The notes below the pieces were generated by a model. The model had not been told where the DNA came from, made no database searches, and was given only the letters and a program-made list of their open reading frames with translations. Shown piece after piece: positions 46,301-52,271 of a stretch of 64,000 nucleotides of DNA. Source of the stretch: Valencia hispanica (taxonomy: Eukaryota; Chordata; Actinopteri; Cyprinodontiformes; Valenciidae). Every line of letters starts with the position of its first letter. Position 1 is the first letter of the stretch. The position numbers were made by a program, and so were the translations under genes. The stretch lies in NCBI GenBank assembly GCA_963556495.2, contig OY747712.1:13801735-13865734 (forward strand), read 5' to 3'.

Positions 46301-48407
46301 ATTCTTGCAATGGCGATAATATTGCAATGACATCAGTTGAGATATGCGCCTATTTTCTTCTTTCCTTCTCATCTGTGCTTGCATCACTCTGTGACCTTTA
46401 GTATTTTAGACAGCGTCATTAGTGTCCGGTGTGAACATCTGCTGTCGTTAGACTCTGTCCAACCAACTAAATTTCACCTTAGCAGGAAAAATACAAGTTC
46501 ATAACACTTTGAATATATTAGCCTGCAATTATTCCACTCCAAAGAGTCCTTTTTGATACGAATATTGCGCACACTGATATTGCGTTGGTGATATATTTGC
46601 GATTTATTGTGCACCTCTAGTATCGGTCCAGATTTGTATATCCGTAAATCCCTAAAAATTATATGACGATCAGTGCCTTAAGTTAAAAAATTTATAGTAA
46701 AGAGAGAACAGACAAGGAGCAGGTGACAAACCGGCAAATGATCCAATGTGGCAGACATTAAATAAAGCCACCAGAAGAATAGGAATTAATCGTGATACTC
46801 GTGCTTCTTTACTTTGCTTTTATCATGTCTGTTAGGCTATACAGTTGAGCTTATTAAGAATTTTGTACCTTAAACAAGCCTGTGTAAATATTCTGTCTGA
46901 AATAGGGGAATATATCACACATTTTTACAGGTTTCTCTTACCAAACAGCCCTAAGTTGAAATTTTTTGGTGTCTAATTTTAGTAAAGGTGAATTCATATT
47001 GATATGATTAGCCAAGATCTACAGATGCACTGACAAATCAGTCAGTGAACATGATCTGACATTTTTTCAGCTCAACTGGCCACAAGGCAAAGCAATTTTA
47101 TTTGTATAGCACACTTTCAACAACAGGGTGATTCAACGTGCTTTACATGATTTGGTGATTTAAAAGAAAAAACAAAACATAGAATATAACATCGGAAACT
47201 AAAAGTAGCAAATTAGCATGAAACACACATAACACATGATACACAATAAAGCAAGATAAACATCAATAACCGTAGACCAGTTGTCGGATCAATGCATTTT
47301 TGGGAAAAACCGATTTGAATATTTATTTTAATGAATTTTTCACAATACATGTTCTTTAAATGGCATTCTAAACTTTTTTTGAATTTGTTGTTCTGCTGCA
47401 ATGTATCTGGAAAGTGAGAATGTTCATAAACTGTCATTTTGACATATAAAGAAAAGTAAAAGAATATATAGCGATAGATATCGTTATCGCACATGCTTTA
47501 GATTATATCGCAATATAGATTTGAGGCCATATCACCCAGCCCTAATGGAAAATAGTGGATTTGGAAATGTTGTCAGGATTGTGGACATTGCTGAGTTAAG
47601 GCTGGGATCCGTTATTTGAACTCTATAATCATCATCCACCCATCATCTTCCACTTAATCAGGCGTCAAGGAGGAGGCAGTCCAAGCAGAGAGACCCAGAC
47701 TTCCCTCTCCCCAGCCGTTTTGGGCAGGAAGGCTTGAAAAATATTCTGGTTGCTGTTCTTATATCATCTGGTGTTATAGTTTCTTTAGAGCAATTGGAAT
47801 CAGCTAAAATCTGGACCAGCACATAAAAACTTTACAAAAACCTAACATCGCAAATTAGATTCAAAATTCTACATGTTGCATTTTTACTGACACCTAAAAG
47901 ATGTTTACTTGTATGTGAATCTGTCAGGATAAAACAGTCAGGTCTAAACAGGGCCTAAATCAAGTTGGTGCAATAAGATAAAACAAGGAAAAACCGTATA
48001 GAAGACAATAAGATTAAAATATCCAAAGAAAATGCAACGTATGAATCCCATTCTGAAACATTATGTGTGTTTACAGAACTCCAATCAGAAAACACTGAAC
48101 TCACTTTTCCCCTTCGACTTGACTCTTCCTTTTGTGATAGCTTTATTTCCAGTAATAGCAGCAAGTTCAGCCTCCAGATCCGGGTCGTCCAGGTTGTTCT
48201 CCGCCCCCATCATCATCTCCTCAGGGTCCAGGTCTACAAACAATCCCATCTAGAAAAAAAAAAACCCACACACATTTAATTCACAAATTAAATCATTCAA
48301 CCTGATGTGTTTAGGGTAATTTTCGCTTTTAGAGTTGTTGTTACCTGTTTAGCCGCAGCAGAGCCCTGTCCTTTGGGCATGGGTGCCTTCTTCTTTTTCC
48401 CAAACAT
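16315..48407 (-). CDS. cc2d1b: cc2d1b, coiled-coil and C2 domain-containing protein 1B (Freud-2/Lgd family), complete
   Basis: Twenty-three coding exons, each with GT-AG borders and matching phases, give 869 residues. In transcript order they are 48345-48407, 48105-48249, 44935-45038, 43925-44044, 43385-43525, 40458-40788, 37772-37893, 36831-36909, 31999-32135, 30442-30514, 28431-28558, 28218-28347, 26512-26684, 26304-26429, 26147-26205, 25886-26002, 25686-25759, 25445-25503, 25303-25354, 22750-22849, 20208-20298, 18427-18549 and 16315-16377. Layout: lysine-rich N-terminus ([12 protein letters not shown]), acidic stretch (~aa 80-105), DM14 repeats at about 153-213, 303-365, 377-440 and 525-583, a Pro/Ser-rich linker in exon 6, and a C2 domain at about 685-830. 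Length and order fit the family (human CC2D1B is about 858 aa). Known role: the DM14 repeats bind ESCRT-III CHMP4 and modulate endosomal sorting; the family is also reported as transcriptional repressors. Synteny with zfyve9 separates it from cc2d1a. Confidence 0.95.
16514..18195. mobile_element. hAT-type element in cc2d1b last intron
   Basis: The ends TAGGGTGACCAGAT and its inverse ATCTGGTCACCCTA bound 1682 bp. They are flanked by an 8-bp target duplication, GTTCCAAT (16506-16513) and GTTCTAAT (18196-18203), one mismatch. Eight-base duplications are the hAT hallmark. No transposase frame survives. A LINE fragment is nested inside. It makes up over 80% of the 2049-bp intron. Confidence 0.88.
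16640..17360 (-). mobile_element. LINE 3' fragment nested in the hAT
   Basis: The ATTTTATTTGAAAGCGCCTT tail and long GGAG-rich sequence read antisense as a non-LTR retrotransposon C-terminus. Phrases such as GGGAAGCCAGTGGAGTCGCT and GTTGCAGTAATCTATCCGAG recur in teleost LINE copies (from memory). Confidence 0.65.
18427..18549 (-). CDS. cc2d1b: cc2d1b coding exon 22 (C2 domain end)
   Basis: This 41-codon exon encodes [20 protein letters not shown] and [20 protein letters not shown]. The donor is GTACAC. Confidence 0.94.
18998..19463 (+). mobile_element. 5'-truncated L1-like LINE with perfect 16-bp target duplication
   Basis: GAAAATTAGTGATACA occurs at 18982-18997 and again at 19464-19479. 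The 466-bp insert between them ends TTTCAATAAAAA. Its start encodes [17 protein letters not shown] residues resembling an L1 ORF2 C-terminus. Perfect duplications imply a fairly recent insertion. It lies in cc2d1b intron 21, antisense to the gene. Confidence 0.88.
20208..20298 (-). CDS. cc2d1b: cc2d1b coding exon 21 (C2 domain)
   Basis: It encodes [20 protein letters not shown] and [10 protein letters not shown]. The acceptor is TTGTGTCACAG and the donor GTAAGC. Confidence 0.94.
20515..20835 (+). mobile_element. Tc1-like relic
   Basis: TATGGTCTGATGAAACTAGA matches the DE-region phrase of Tc1 transposases. The segment ends AAGGTGTGTCCAAACTTCTG, an end-repeat motif. It is short and decayed. 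Confidence 0.6.
21260..21415 (+). mobile_element. LINE 3' tail with TCTTA repeats
   Basis: AATTTCCCCACGGGGATTAT, then TAAAGTATC and (TCTTA)n, is the standard 3' terminus of teleost CR1/L2-like LINEs. Confidence 0.7.
21420..22180 (+). mobile_element. Pogo-like DNA transposon remnant, copy B
   Basis: This is the sister of 9040-9695, sharing GAACCCTGCGTCTTATACAA and GGAAAACACACGAAGAAATG-type sequence. The frame at 22017-22322 reads [20 protein letters not shown] and [17 protein letters not shown], a pogo/CENP-B-like helix-turn-helix. About 370 bp around 21610-21985 is absent from copy A. Confidence 0.72.
22600..22700. repeat. hAT-end-like fragment (ATATCGC family)
   Basis: Sequence containing ACATGCTTCAGATTATAT and ending GAGGCCATATTGCCCTAA recurs at 37330-37395 and 47455-47545, where it ends in the better motif ATATCACCCAGCCCTAA. 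These are probably ends of one hAT family. Confidence 0.6.
22750..22849 (-). CDS. cc2d1b: cc2d1b coding exon 20 (C2 domain)
   Basis: It encodes [20 protein letters not shown] and [13 protein letters not shown]. The acceptor is CTCCCCTCAG and the donor GTGAGG, phase 2. Confidence 0.94.
23150..24165 (-). mobile_element. L2-type LINE fragment, antisense reverse transcriptase
   Basis: The minus strand encodes [20 protein letters not shown] and [14 protein letters not shown], a reverse-transcriptase segment. Next come [13 protein letters not shown] C-terminal sequences antisense around 23420-23480 and a TTTATTTGTATAGCACACTT tail near 23164. It is the same family as 9850-10400. Confidence 0.85.
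24175..24310 (+). mobile_element. LINE reverse-transcriptase fragment, opposite orientation
   Basis: The plus strand reads [20 protein letters not shown] and GVNFHRYA, the block just before the catalytic Asp pair of L2-type reverse transcriptases. It abuts the antisense copy. Confidence 0.8.
25303..25354 (-). CDS. cc2d1b: cc2d1b coding exon 19 (C2 domain)
   Basis: It encodes [17 protein letters not shown]. Two in-phase acceptors 3 bp apart (CCAG|GAG or GAG|CAG) are possible; the CCAG site is chosen as the stronger. Confidence 0.88.
25445..25503 (-). CDS. cc2d1b: cc2d1b coding exon 18 (C2 domain)
   Basis: It encodes [19 protein letters not shown]. The acceptor is CCTCCACAG and the donor GTAAGT. 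Confidence 0.93.
25686..25759 (-). CDS. cc2d1b: cc2d1b coding exon 17 (C2 domain start)
   Basis: It encodes [20 protein letters not shown] and PAPS, the first strand and loop of the C2 domain. Confidence 0.93.
25886..26002 (-). CDS. cc2d1b: cc2d1b coding exon 16
   Basis: It encodes [20 protein letters not shown] and [18 protein letters not shown], just before the C2 domain. The acceptor is GTGTTTGAG and the donor GTGGGA. Confidence 0.92.
26147..26205 (-). CDS. cc2d1b: cc2d1b coding exon 15
   Basis: This 59-nt exon encodes [19 protein letters not shown]. The acceptor is TTTCTCTTTCAG and the donor GTGAGC, phase 2. Confidence 0.92.
26304..26429 (-). CDS. cc2d1b: cc2d1b coding exon 14
   Basis: This 42-codon exon encodes [20 protein letters not shown] and [20 protein letters not shown]. 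The predicted helix lies in the coiled-coil region before the C2 domain. Confidence 0.93.
26512..26684 (-). CDS. cc2d1b: cc2d1b coding exon 13 (DM14 repeat 4)
   Basis: It encodes [20 protein letters not shown] and [20 protein letters not shown], then [14 protein letters not shown], a whole DM14 repeat in one exon. The acceptor is CACTCACCAG and the donor GTGAGC. Confidence 0.95.
26880..26945. repeat. Short MITE-like repeat
   Basis: TGACCCCACATGGGGTCCCG and TTGGGAACTACTGGTC resemble a common short teleost inverted-repeat element. Confidence 0.45.
27240..28110 (+). mobile_element. Tc1-like relic with transposase fragment
   Basis: The plus frame reads [20 protein letters not shown], the block between the first and second catalytic Asp. 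Further right, TTTCACATAGGGCCAGGTTG and TGATCTTTGATATTAAAGTT are end-region motifs of the Tc1 family also seen at 45262 and 30575. It lies antisense to cc2d1b, in intron 12. Confidence 0.75.
28218..28347 (-). CDS. cc2d1b: cc2d1b coding exon 12 (Ser/Pro-rich linker)
   Basis: It encodes [20 protein letters not shown] and a Ser/Pro-rich stretch ending SPA. The intron between exons 11 and 12 is only 83 bp. The donor GTCTGT gives the phase 1 needed by exon 13. Confidence 0.9.
28431..28558 (-). CDS. cc2d1b: cc2d1b coding exon 11
   Basis: It encodes [20 protein letters not shown] and a short acidic tail DEEDEEE. The acceptor is ATGTTTCAG and the donor GTGAGT. Confidence 0.92.
28985..29090 (+). repeat. 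LINE 3' tail
   Basis: GTAAAGTGCCTTGAGATTAC and CACTTTATAAATAAACTGAA are the 3' terminus of L2-type elements. Confidence 0.6.
29492..30367. repeat. Foldback element: ~400-bp inverted arms
   Basis: Arms 29492-29900 and 29975-30367 are inverted copies around a 74-bp loop. The outermost sequences are TATGGGCTCAATATAAGG and CCTTATATTGAGCCCATA. TA at both extremes fits a Tc1/mariner-like target duplication. One arm carries an extra ~28 bp near 29842-29870. No protein frame was recognised. It lies in cc2d1b intron 10. Confidence 0.92.
30442..30514 (-). CDS. cc2d1b: cc2d1b coding exon 10 (DM14 repeat 3, second half)
   Basis: It encodes [20 protein letters not shown] and PVPPG. The acceptor is TTCTTCTGCAG and the donor GTTGGT. 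A long palindrome begins 74 bp downstream. Confidence 0.93.
30575..31400 (-). mobile_element. Tc1-like relic
   Basis: Antisense transposase phrases include TGTCATTTTGGTTGGCCGGC and GGATAACGGCTCTTACTGTG. The ends AAGTATTTGCCCCCCTGACA and CACAATAAATTTATGATTAA match the family at 45262-45620. Decayed beyond translation. Confidence 0.75.
31409..31918 (+). mobile_element. MITE copy 1 (GGGGGCGTATTATGC family), with unoccupied hAT site
   Basis: It starts AAAGGGGGCGTATTATGC and is nearly the same as 51671-52209. Its GCTTCTTC at about 31424 is the intact sequence that is duplicated around a hAT in the other copy. The right end is truncated. Confidence 0.8.
31999..32135 (-). CDS. cc2d1b: cc2d1b coding exon 9 (DM14 repeat 3, first half)
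   Basis: It encodes [20 protein letters not shown] and [20 protein letters not shown] through DRIAK. The acceptor is GCTGTTTCAG and the donor GTATGA. Confidence 0.94.
32411..32603. mobile_element. Palindromic hAT-type MITE with 8-bp duplication
   Basis: Inverted ends GTGTTTCCCAACCCTG and CCAGGGTTGGGAAACAC enclose a largely palindromic 193 bp containing CTGCCCTGCATGTTCTAGAT. GATAGATA flanks both sides (32403-32410 and 32604-32611). Fragments of the same family occur near 14585, 20985 and 63665. Confidence 0.85.
33040..34257 (+). mobile_element. Composite LINE-derived block with promoter-like 5' end
   Basis: The block opens with CATTGGTTTATGGCCAATGA and TTTATAAAAC (33124-33133), CCAAT- and TATA-like motifs. 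It closes with CCTTGAATTACCTTGTTGTT and TATACAAATAAAATTGCC, the 3' tail of the L2 family seen at 10330 and 23160. No reverse-transcriptase frame lies between them. I infer an internally deleted L2-type LINE; the 5' assignment is uncertain. Confidence 0.5.
34690..34920 (+). mobile_element. Tc1-like relic
   Basis: TGCCTTCAGATTAGCTCAAG and TATAGAGAGCTTTATGAAAT resemble the second helix-turn-helix region of a Tc1-like transposase. Short and decayed. Confidence 0.5.
35170..36830 (-). other. cc2d1b intron 8, part; no feature recognised
   Basis: Apart from A-rich tracts near 36152, nothing exon-like or clearly repetitive was identified. Confidence 0.4.
36831..36909 (-). CDS. cc2d1b: cc2d1b coding exon 8 (DM14 repeat 2, second half)
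   Basis: It encodes [20 protein letters not shown] and PSSPGK. The acceptor is TTTTTGTGCAG and the donor GTCAGG, weaker than consensus but in phase 1 as the next exon requires. Confidence 0.91.
37772..37893 (-). CDS. cc2d1b: cc2d1b coding exon 7 (DM14 repeat 2, first half)
   Basis: It encodes [20 protein letters not shown] and [19 protein letters not shown]. The acceptor is GTGATGGCAG and the donor GTGAGT. Confidence 0.94.
38940..40190 (-). mobile_element. Tc1-like relic
   Basis: Phrases in the family order are GACTGAAATTCTCCCCATTC, CACAGCATGATGCTGGGACA, GTTGTGCCATGCTCTTTTTA, TCCCTGACCAGTCTGCTGTG and CTATCACATAAAATCGTAAT. This gives a full-length but badly decayed copy in cc2d1b intron 6, the family of 11302-12110. 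Confidence 0.78.
40349..40443 (-). repeat. 95-bp duplicate of part of cc2d1b exon 6, lying in intron 6
   Basis: The block at 40349-40443 matches 40596-40690 at 94 of 95 bases (difference at 40360/40607), in the same orientation with a 247-bp offset. It covers coding sequence for the linker around [17 protein letters not shown]. The copy begins 14 bp into the intron beyond the exon 6 donor at 40456-40457. Flanking bases differ on both sides, so the duplication is sharply bounded. Confidence 0.93.
40458..40788 (-). CDS. cc2d1b: cc2d1b coding exon 6 (DM14 repeat 1 end and Pro-rich linker)
   Basis: It begins [20 protein letters not shown], which completes DM14 repeat 1. A Pro/Ala/Ser/Thr-rich linker of about 90 residues follows and ends PSPTDG across GTAAGT. 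A 95-bp block of this exon (40596-40690) is copied in the intron at 40349-40443. Confidence 0.93.
40800..41800 (-). other. cc2d1b intron 5, part; no feature recognised
   Basis: AT-rich unique-looking sequence. No exon or repeat was identified. Confidence 0.4.
41807..42431. mobile_element. hAT-like MITE
   Basis: CTAGGGGTGTAACCGTACAC at the left and the inverted GCGCCGTTACACTCCTAG at the right form the ends of a 0.6-kb non-coding element. No clean target duplication was found. Confidence 0.72.
42473..43202. mobile_element. MITE with GGTGGGTAG ends
   Basis: GGCAGTGGTGGGTAGTAACT at the left and GGCTACTCTACCCACCTCTT at the right are inverted relatives. The interior carries the typical ACTTGAGTA / TACTTAAGTA blocks near both ends. 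Non-coding. Confidence 0.75.
43385..43525 (-). CDS. cc2d1b: cc2d1b coding exon 5 (DM14 repeat 1, first half)
   Basis: This 47-codon exon encodes [20 protein letters not shown] and [17 protein letters not shown], the helical hairpin of the first DM14 repeat. The donor is GTTGGT. Confidence 0.94.
43925..44044 (-). CDS. cc2d1b: cc2d1b coding exon 4
   Basis: This 40-codon exon begins [20 protein letters not shown], completing the conserved DLLAEL motif from exon 3, and ends PPAAQ|GTACGA. Confidence 0.91.
44045..44934 (-). other. cc2d1b intron 3; no feature recognised
   Basis: AT-rich sequence without recognisable exon or repeat. Confidence 0.4.
44935..45038 (-). CDS. cc2d1b: cc2d1b coding exon 3
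   Basis: It encodes [18 protein letters not shown] followed by a strongly acidic Asp/Glu run and DLL. The acceptor is TTTCGTTAG and the donor GTTGGT. Confidence 0.92.
45262..45620 (+). pseudogene. Tc1-like transposase fragment
   Basis: The frame at 45265-45621 reads [20 protein letters not shown] and [19 protein letters not shown]. It contains the second catalytic Asp and the catalytic Glu. TTTGGGGGGCAATCACTTTG and CACACAGGGCCATGGAGGTT follow as the element end. It is 5'-truncated and lies in cc2d1b intron 2. Confidence 0.88.
46025..46665. mobile_element. Nested hAT-like ends
   Basis: Outer ends TTAGGGATGCATTATAC and CGTAAATCCCTAAAA enclose an inner pair, CAGCGATGCACGATATTGG and ATTTATTGTGCACCTCTAG. 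This suggests one hAT-like MITE inserted in another. Target duplications were not resolved. Confidence 0.5.
47090..47165 (-). repeat. L2-type LINE 3' tail
   Basis: CAATTTTATTTGTATAGCAC and GTGATTCAACGTGCTTTACA match the antisense tail at 23160. Confidence 0.7.
47455..47545. repeat. hAT-end fragment
   Basis: CGCACATGCTTTAGATTATA through ATATCACCCAGCCCTAA, the same family as 22600-22700. Confidence 0.6.
47636..47740 (-). repeat. LINE 3' fragment
   Basis: CACCCATCATCTTCCACTTA and CCCAGACTTCCCTCTCCCCA match the antisense 3' end of the LINE seen at 58330-59765. Confidence 0.75.
48105..48249 (-). CDS. cc2d1b: cc2d1b coding exon 2
   Basis: It follows TTTTTTTCTAG and encodes [20 protein letters not shown] and [18 protein letters not shown]. 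The donor is A|GTGAGT, phase 1. Confidence 0.93.
48345..48407 (-). CDS. cc2d1b: cc2d1b coding exon 1 (start codon)
   Basis: The ATG at 48405-48407 opens [20 protein letters not shown] and the exon ends CAG|GTAACA in phase 0. This start is chosen because the basic MFGKKKK opening is the conserved family N-terminus. The 5' UTR of this exon appears to continue to about 48486 (acceptor TTTGTAG). Confidence 0.93.
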
Positions 48408-48764
48408 GTTGTTGTTGTTGTCGTTGTTTTGGCTTCTTGTTGTGTATTATACCCCTTTAGCGACAACCGTCTGATCCGAACTAGCCCTACAAACCAAAAA
48501 CACGTTTAAAAATAAAAGAAAAACCTGTTTCCTGCCGTCTTGCATTCCTGTTGCAGTAGTTGAAATCATGTGAGCGGTCGTCAGGTGGCTCGCGACCAAC
48601 AGTCGCTGTGTGACAACGAGCTGACCACAGCTAAAGCTGTTAGCCAAAACATGCTACTTTCCACCAACTCAAAAAGTTGATTTAAGACCAAGAACCCGCT
48701 TGTTGCCATCGCCGCCAATGATTAATTTAAATATAACTGTATAAACTCAGTGCAGAATGTGTGT

Positions 48765-48900
48765 TTACCTGTCCATTCACCAGTTCATGAGGTAGTTTAT
48801 CAGACGGACAGCTTCACTTCTGCGGTTTGACGTCGCTTCTTTGAATACGCATGCGCAATGCGAGAGGGCGTCTGAAAGCAGCTAAAGTCGAAATTAGGCC
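48765..48900 (-). promoter_or_regulatory. cc2d1b promoter and non-coding first exon candidate
   Basis: A palindromic NRF1-like core GCATGCGC lies at 48849-48856. Just downstream on the minus strand, CAG|GTAAAC (exon edge at 48769) is a good donor, and TTTGTAG at 48487-48490 is a matching acceptor before the coding exon. This suggests a short non-coding exon 1 of roughly 48769-48820. No TATA box is evident, which fits an NRF1-type housekeeping promoter. Confidence 0.6.
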
Positions 48901-49019
48901 CTGAGTCGTGTCTGACAGGCAAGACAAGACTTGGCGCATCTGTGAGGATGAATAACAAACTTTTCATAGTTTTATGTTAGATTACACGTAACTATTTCCC
49001 CAGAATTTTATTAACATAT

Positions 49020-49500
49020 AACATATGTAACACAGGGACATCTCTATAATTTAGAATATTAAGTAAATCAAAAGTGAGACTCATAATAAATACACACATT
49101 TCAGTCGTTGCGTGTCATTAATTTGGATAATTATCGCGTACAGCTAAATAAAAACTAAATACCAGTTTATGAATATGTAATTGTAAATTGGAAGACTACA
49201 TGACTAATTAAAAAAATACTACAGAAACTTACAGTCGTCCAGCAGACAGTCATTGACGGAGGCTCTCCACAAGAGAAGGGTAAGCCACTACATGTCATTG
49301 CTAAAGAGGAGGGCTGTTCAGAGAGTGCTGCTGACTGCTACATTCAAGCATATTAAAGGAAAATTGAGGGAGAAAAAAAAGGGGGCACAAAGAATCAGAA
49401 TGCTCCAGTGTAACCAGCCCATGAGTGTAACACTAACACAGTCAGTGGCTATGTGGAGAGACCTTTCATTTGACAACTGTCTGCTTATCTAACTTTATGT
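49020..49500 (+). mobile_element. Tc1-like relic, transposase N-terminus
   Basis: The frame is broken. ALHKRRVSHYMSLLKR with the shifted continuation GCSESAADCYIQAY-like resembles a Tc1 helix-turn-helix. Left-end sequence includes GTGAGACTCATAATAAATAC. It lies just upstream of cc2d1b. Confidence 0.55.
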
Positions 49501-49577
49501 TGAAACAAGCTGAAATTGTGTAGGAGTACACATATAGTGGGGCAAAACAGTATTTGCTGCCACCGACTGTGCAAGTT

Positions 49578-52209
49578 GGGTATTATGCTACTTCCATGGA
49601 CGGATCTACTGGGGTGGCATAGGGTGGCAGTTGCCACCCTAAAAGAAAGCTTGCCACCCTTGCTGCCACCCTAGCAGCTATGAATTCAAACCCGTTAACG
49701 TTCCGTGGGCCCGCAGGCGGGCCCAGCCCATTTTGTAGTTTAAATCCATCGATTTTCTGACTTCTAACTTCTATGAACCTTTACATATTTTATATCATTG
49801 GAAAGCTAAGAGTCTTGTAATTCCAATTATGGATGGCGATCAAGGATACAATCATAACTGAAGACACAGTGAGCGTTTTTCCCAACACAAACGTTCTCCT
49901 GACGGAGGTATAAAAATATGGAACTCACCACTTTGTAGTCCAATAAACGTGACAAAACCGATCCATTTCGAACAAAAATGTGCTTCCGAAATGTCTATGG
50001 CCATTTTTGTAGTCTTTAAGGTTTTGTTTCCGATTCTTTCGCTTCTACTTCCGCCTACAAAGGTCACTGAGCATGCCCAGAAGAAAAAAAAATGTCATCC
50101 GGTTTATTTCATCCATCCGACAACCAATGGCGCATGGATGGAAAGTCACGTCATGGTAAGTAACTCGAACCAATCGCGGCCCAGAACTCTGATGATTGAC
50201 GCATCAAATAGCCAATGTAATGCTGTAAACGCAGATATATAACTTGACCGGGCGGACTTAGTTGCTCCCATAGTATATGACGTGCGTAAAATGTCTTATT
50301 CATGAAGAGATTACGCACAGTGCGTACCGGTAACATACTGTTTCAGTACCATGTCCAAACACCCTTTATAATTAAAATACAACATTGAAGGAAGCCGTGG
50401 AGCTTTATATGAGAAGTTGCAGTTATGATTCTGATTATATTTTTAATTCAGTGAGGACTACGGCATTTACCCAGGAGATGGTGCATATGGCACACTTTTG
50501 ACCACCTTTGACCTGTAGTTAGAAAAATGTGTGCAGAATACTAATTTTTTTTTTTTTGGTTTATTACTGTCAAATTTGGTGTGGATGAAGGTAATACTTT
50601 AGGCTTTAGACCCACTGTGTGTTTTAGGTCCCAACCTATTTTTAAAGCCATTTTTCACATTGTATTTATATAAAATAAATAATCGGACATAAAAAAATTA
50701 TTTTTCAGTGTATTAAAATTCTTATTGCTTGGTAACAATCGCACTCTGAGATATTAACACAGTTCTGGGATAAATTTTAGAATGTTTGCTTTCCAAAGAG
50801 ATCCCAGCCATGTTTCTACTCAAAATGGTTCAAGAACAGCTTTAAGTTAATTTTCAGTATGCGTTTTAAAAAAATGTAGGGCGGAAATTGCAGGAATGTT
50901 AAGGGGGTAAAATTGGACATTAGAAGCTTGAAGCTCATGAAAATAGTTGCATTATCTTCTCTTTGGTGAACCTTTAAAGCTGCTAGTTTGCTGAAAGTGC
51001 TGCAGAGAGTGCACCATGTGGCCGTTAGACAAACTGCAATCAGCAAAATGCTCACTCCCATGACTTTCAGGCGTGTGATCATTATTTCGAGCTCTGCGAC
51101 GGCAGAGGCCATTTTTGCTCTTTTTGTAATGCTGGATAAAATTATTTTCTTCTTTGACTTACGGGGAGCTTGTGTAGGTGTCGTGGCTGGCTAGCTACAC
51201 TTATCTAAGCTAGCTTAGACCGCGTACGTACGTACGTGCATCATTACGTCACGCTACGCGCTCTCACAAGTCCACACGCGCACCCTGAACCACCTCAAAA
51301 TAAATGGAATTGCTGCCTCTACATGCAACCGCGGTGAATCAAACTACAGCAAACTACAGCACTTGATTTAATTGTATCGTCTGGAGATGAAAAAACTGAC
51401 TATAGATAAAAAAAATTGTTTTATTTTAACAAAAATATTGCGCAATGCAGCTTTAATGTGCTTAAATAACCTAAAGCAAAACAAATACATGTATGTATCT
51501 ATCTATCGTATATGTAAATACTGGGGAGTGAAGAGGTGAAGCATGTGTTTGACTGATCAATAAAACCAATATATATATAAAATTCTGGCATATGGTGCCA
51601 CCCCTGAAAATGTTTTGCCCCTTTCTTGCCACCCCATAAATATTTTTCTAGATCCGCCCCTGGCTTCTTCCAGGCACATATTACCCTTCTATAGCACACT
51701 CCAATAAAATCGTCACCTTAAGTCTTTCAAAAGTCCGTCATATATCCAAATCCAACTTAAAGAATCGGACTCCTTTATTTTCGCCTGTGCCTCTCCAATA
51801 CCTTCCTACTCTTTCTGACACTCCCCCTTCAGTTCTTCATATACCGTTCATCATCGCAGCATGCACGGAGTCGGAAAATAAATCCCCCACAAAAGACGCG
51901 CAGCTGCAGCTGGTGTGTTATAATTACTGCACCTGGGACTCAGCCGGAGTTGTGAGGGGTAGGGGAGCTCTGCAGGGGCGAGGCTCTCGGCTGAGTACGT
52001 AAGGTCGGAGGAGGAGATGGGTGGAAAAGGCGGGGATAGGTGGGAGCAGGCGTTTCAGCAACCCCGAGAACTACCAGCAGAGACTCAAAGATTACTCTAA
52101 CATGAGTGAATGGGTCAGAGCAACACTTCAGGAATGTTTTAATGAGGGAAAGACAGGTTCTCAGGAAATCAAGCTTCAGAAAGTCCATTTTGCATAATAC
52201 CCCCCCTTT
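49578..52209 (+). mobile_element. MITE copy 2, split by a hAT
   Basis: The left stub GGGTATTATGCTACTTC (from 49578) and the right part 51671-52209, ending TGCATAATACCCCCCCTTTA, together equal the repeat at 31409-31918. The hAT at 49595-51662 separates them. Confidence 0.85.
49595..51662. mobile_element. hAT element nested in the MITE
   Basis: The ends CATGGACGGATCTACT and TTCTAGATCCGCCCCTG are inverted, and both are followed inward by GGGGTGGCA-type sequence. Flanking 8-bp duplications are GCTACTTC (49587-49594) and GCTTCTTC (51663-51670). Within its 2068 bp no transposase was recognised, so it looks non-autonomous. The minus-strand frame at 50816-51112 is short and not assignable. Confidence 0.9.
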
Positions 52210-52271
52210 AAAAGGATTTGTATAACTGTGCAGAAAATAAGCATTTGTATATGAATATACATATATACATA

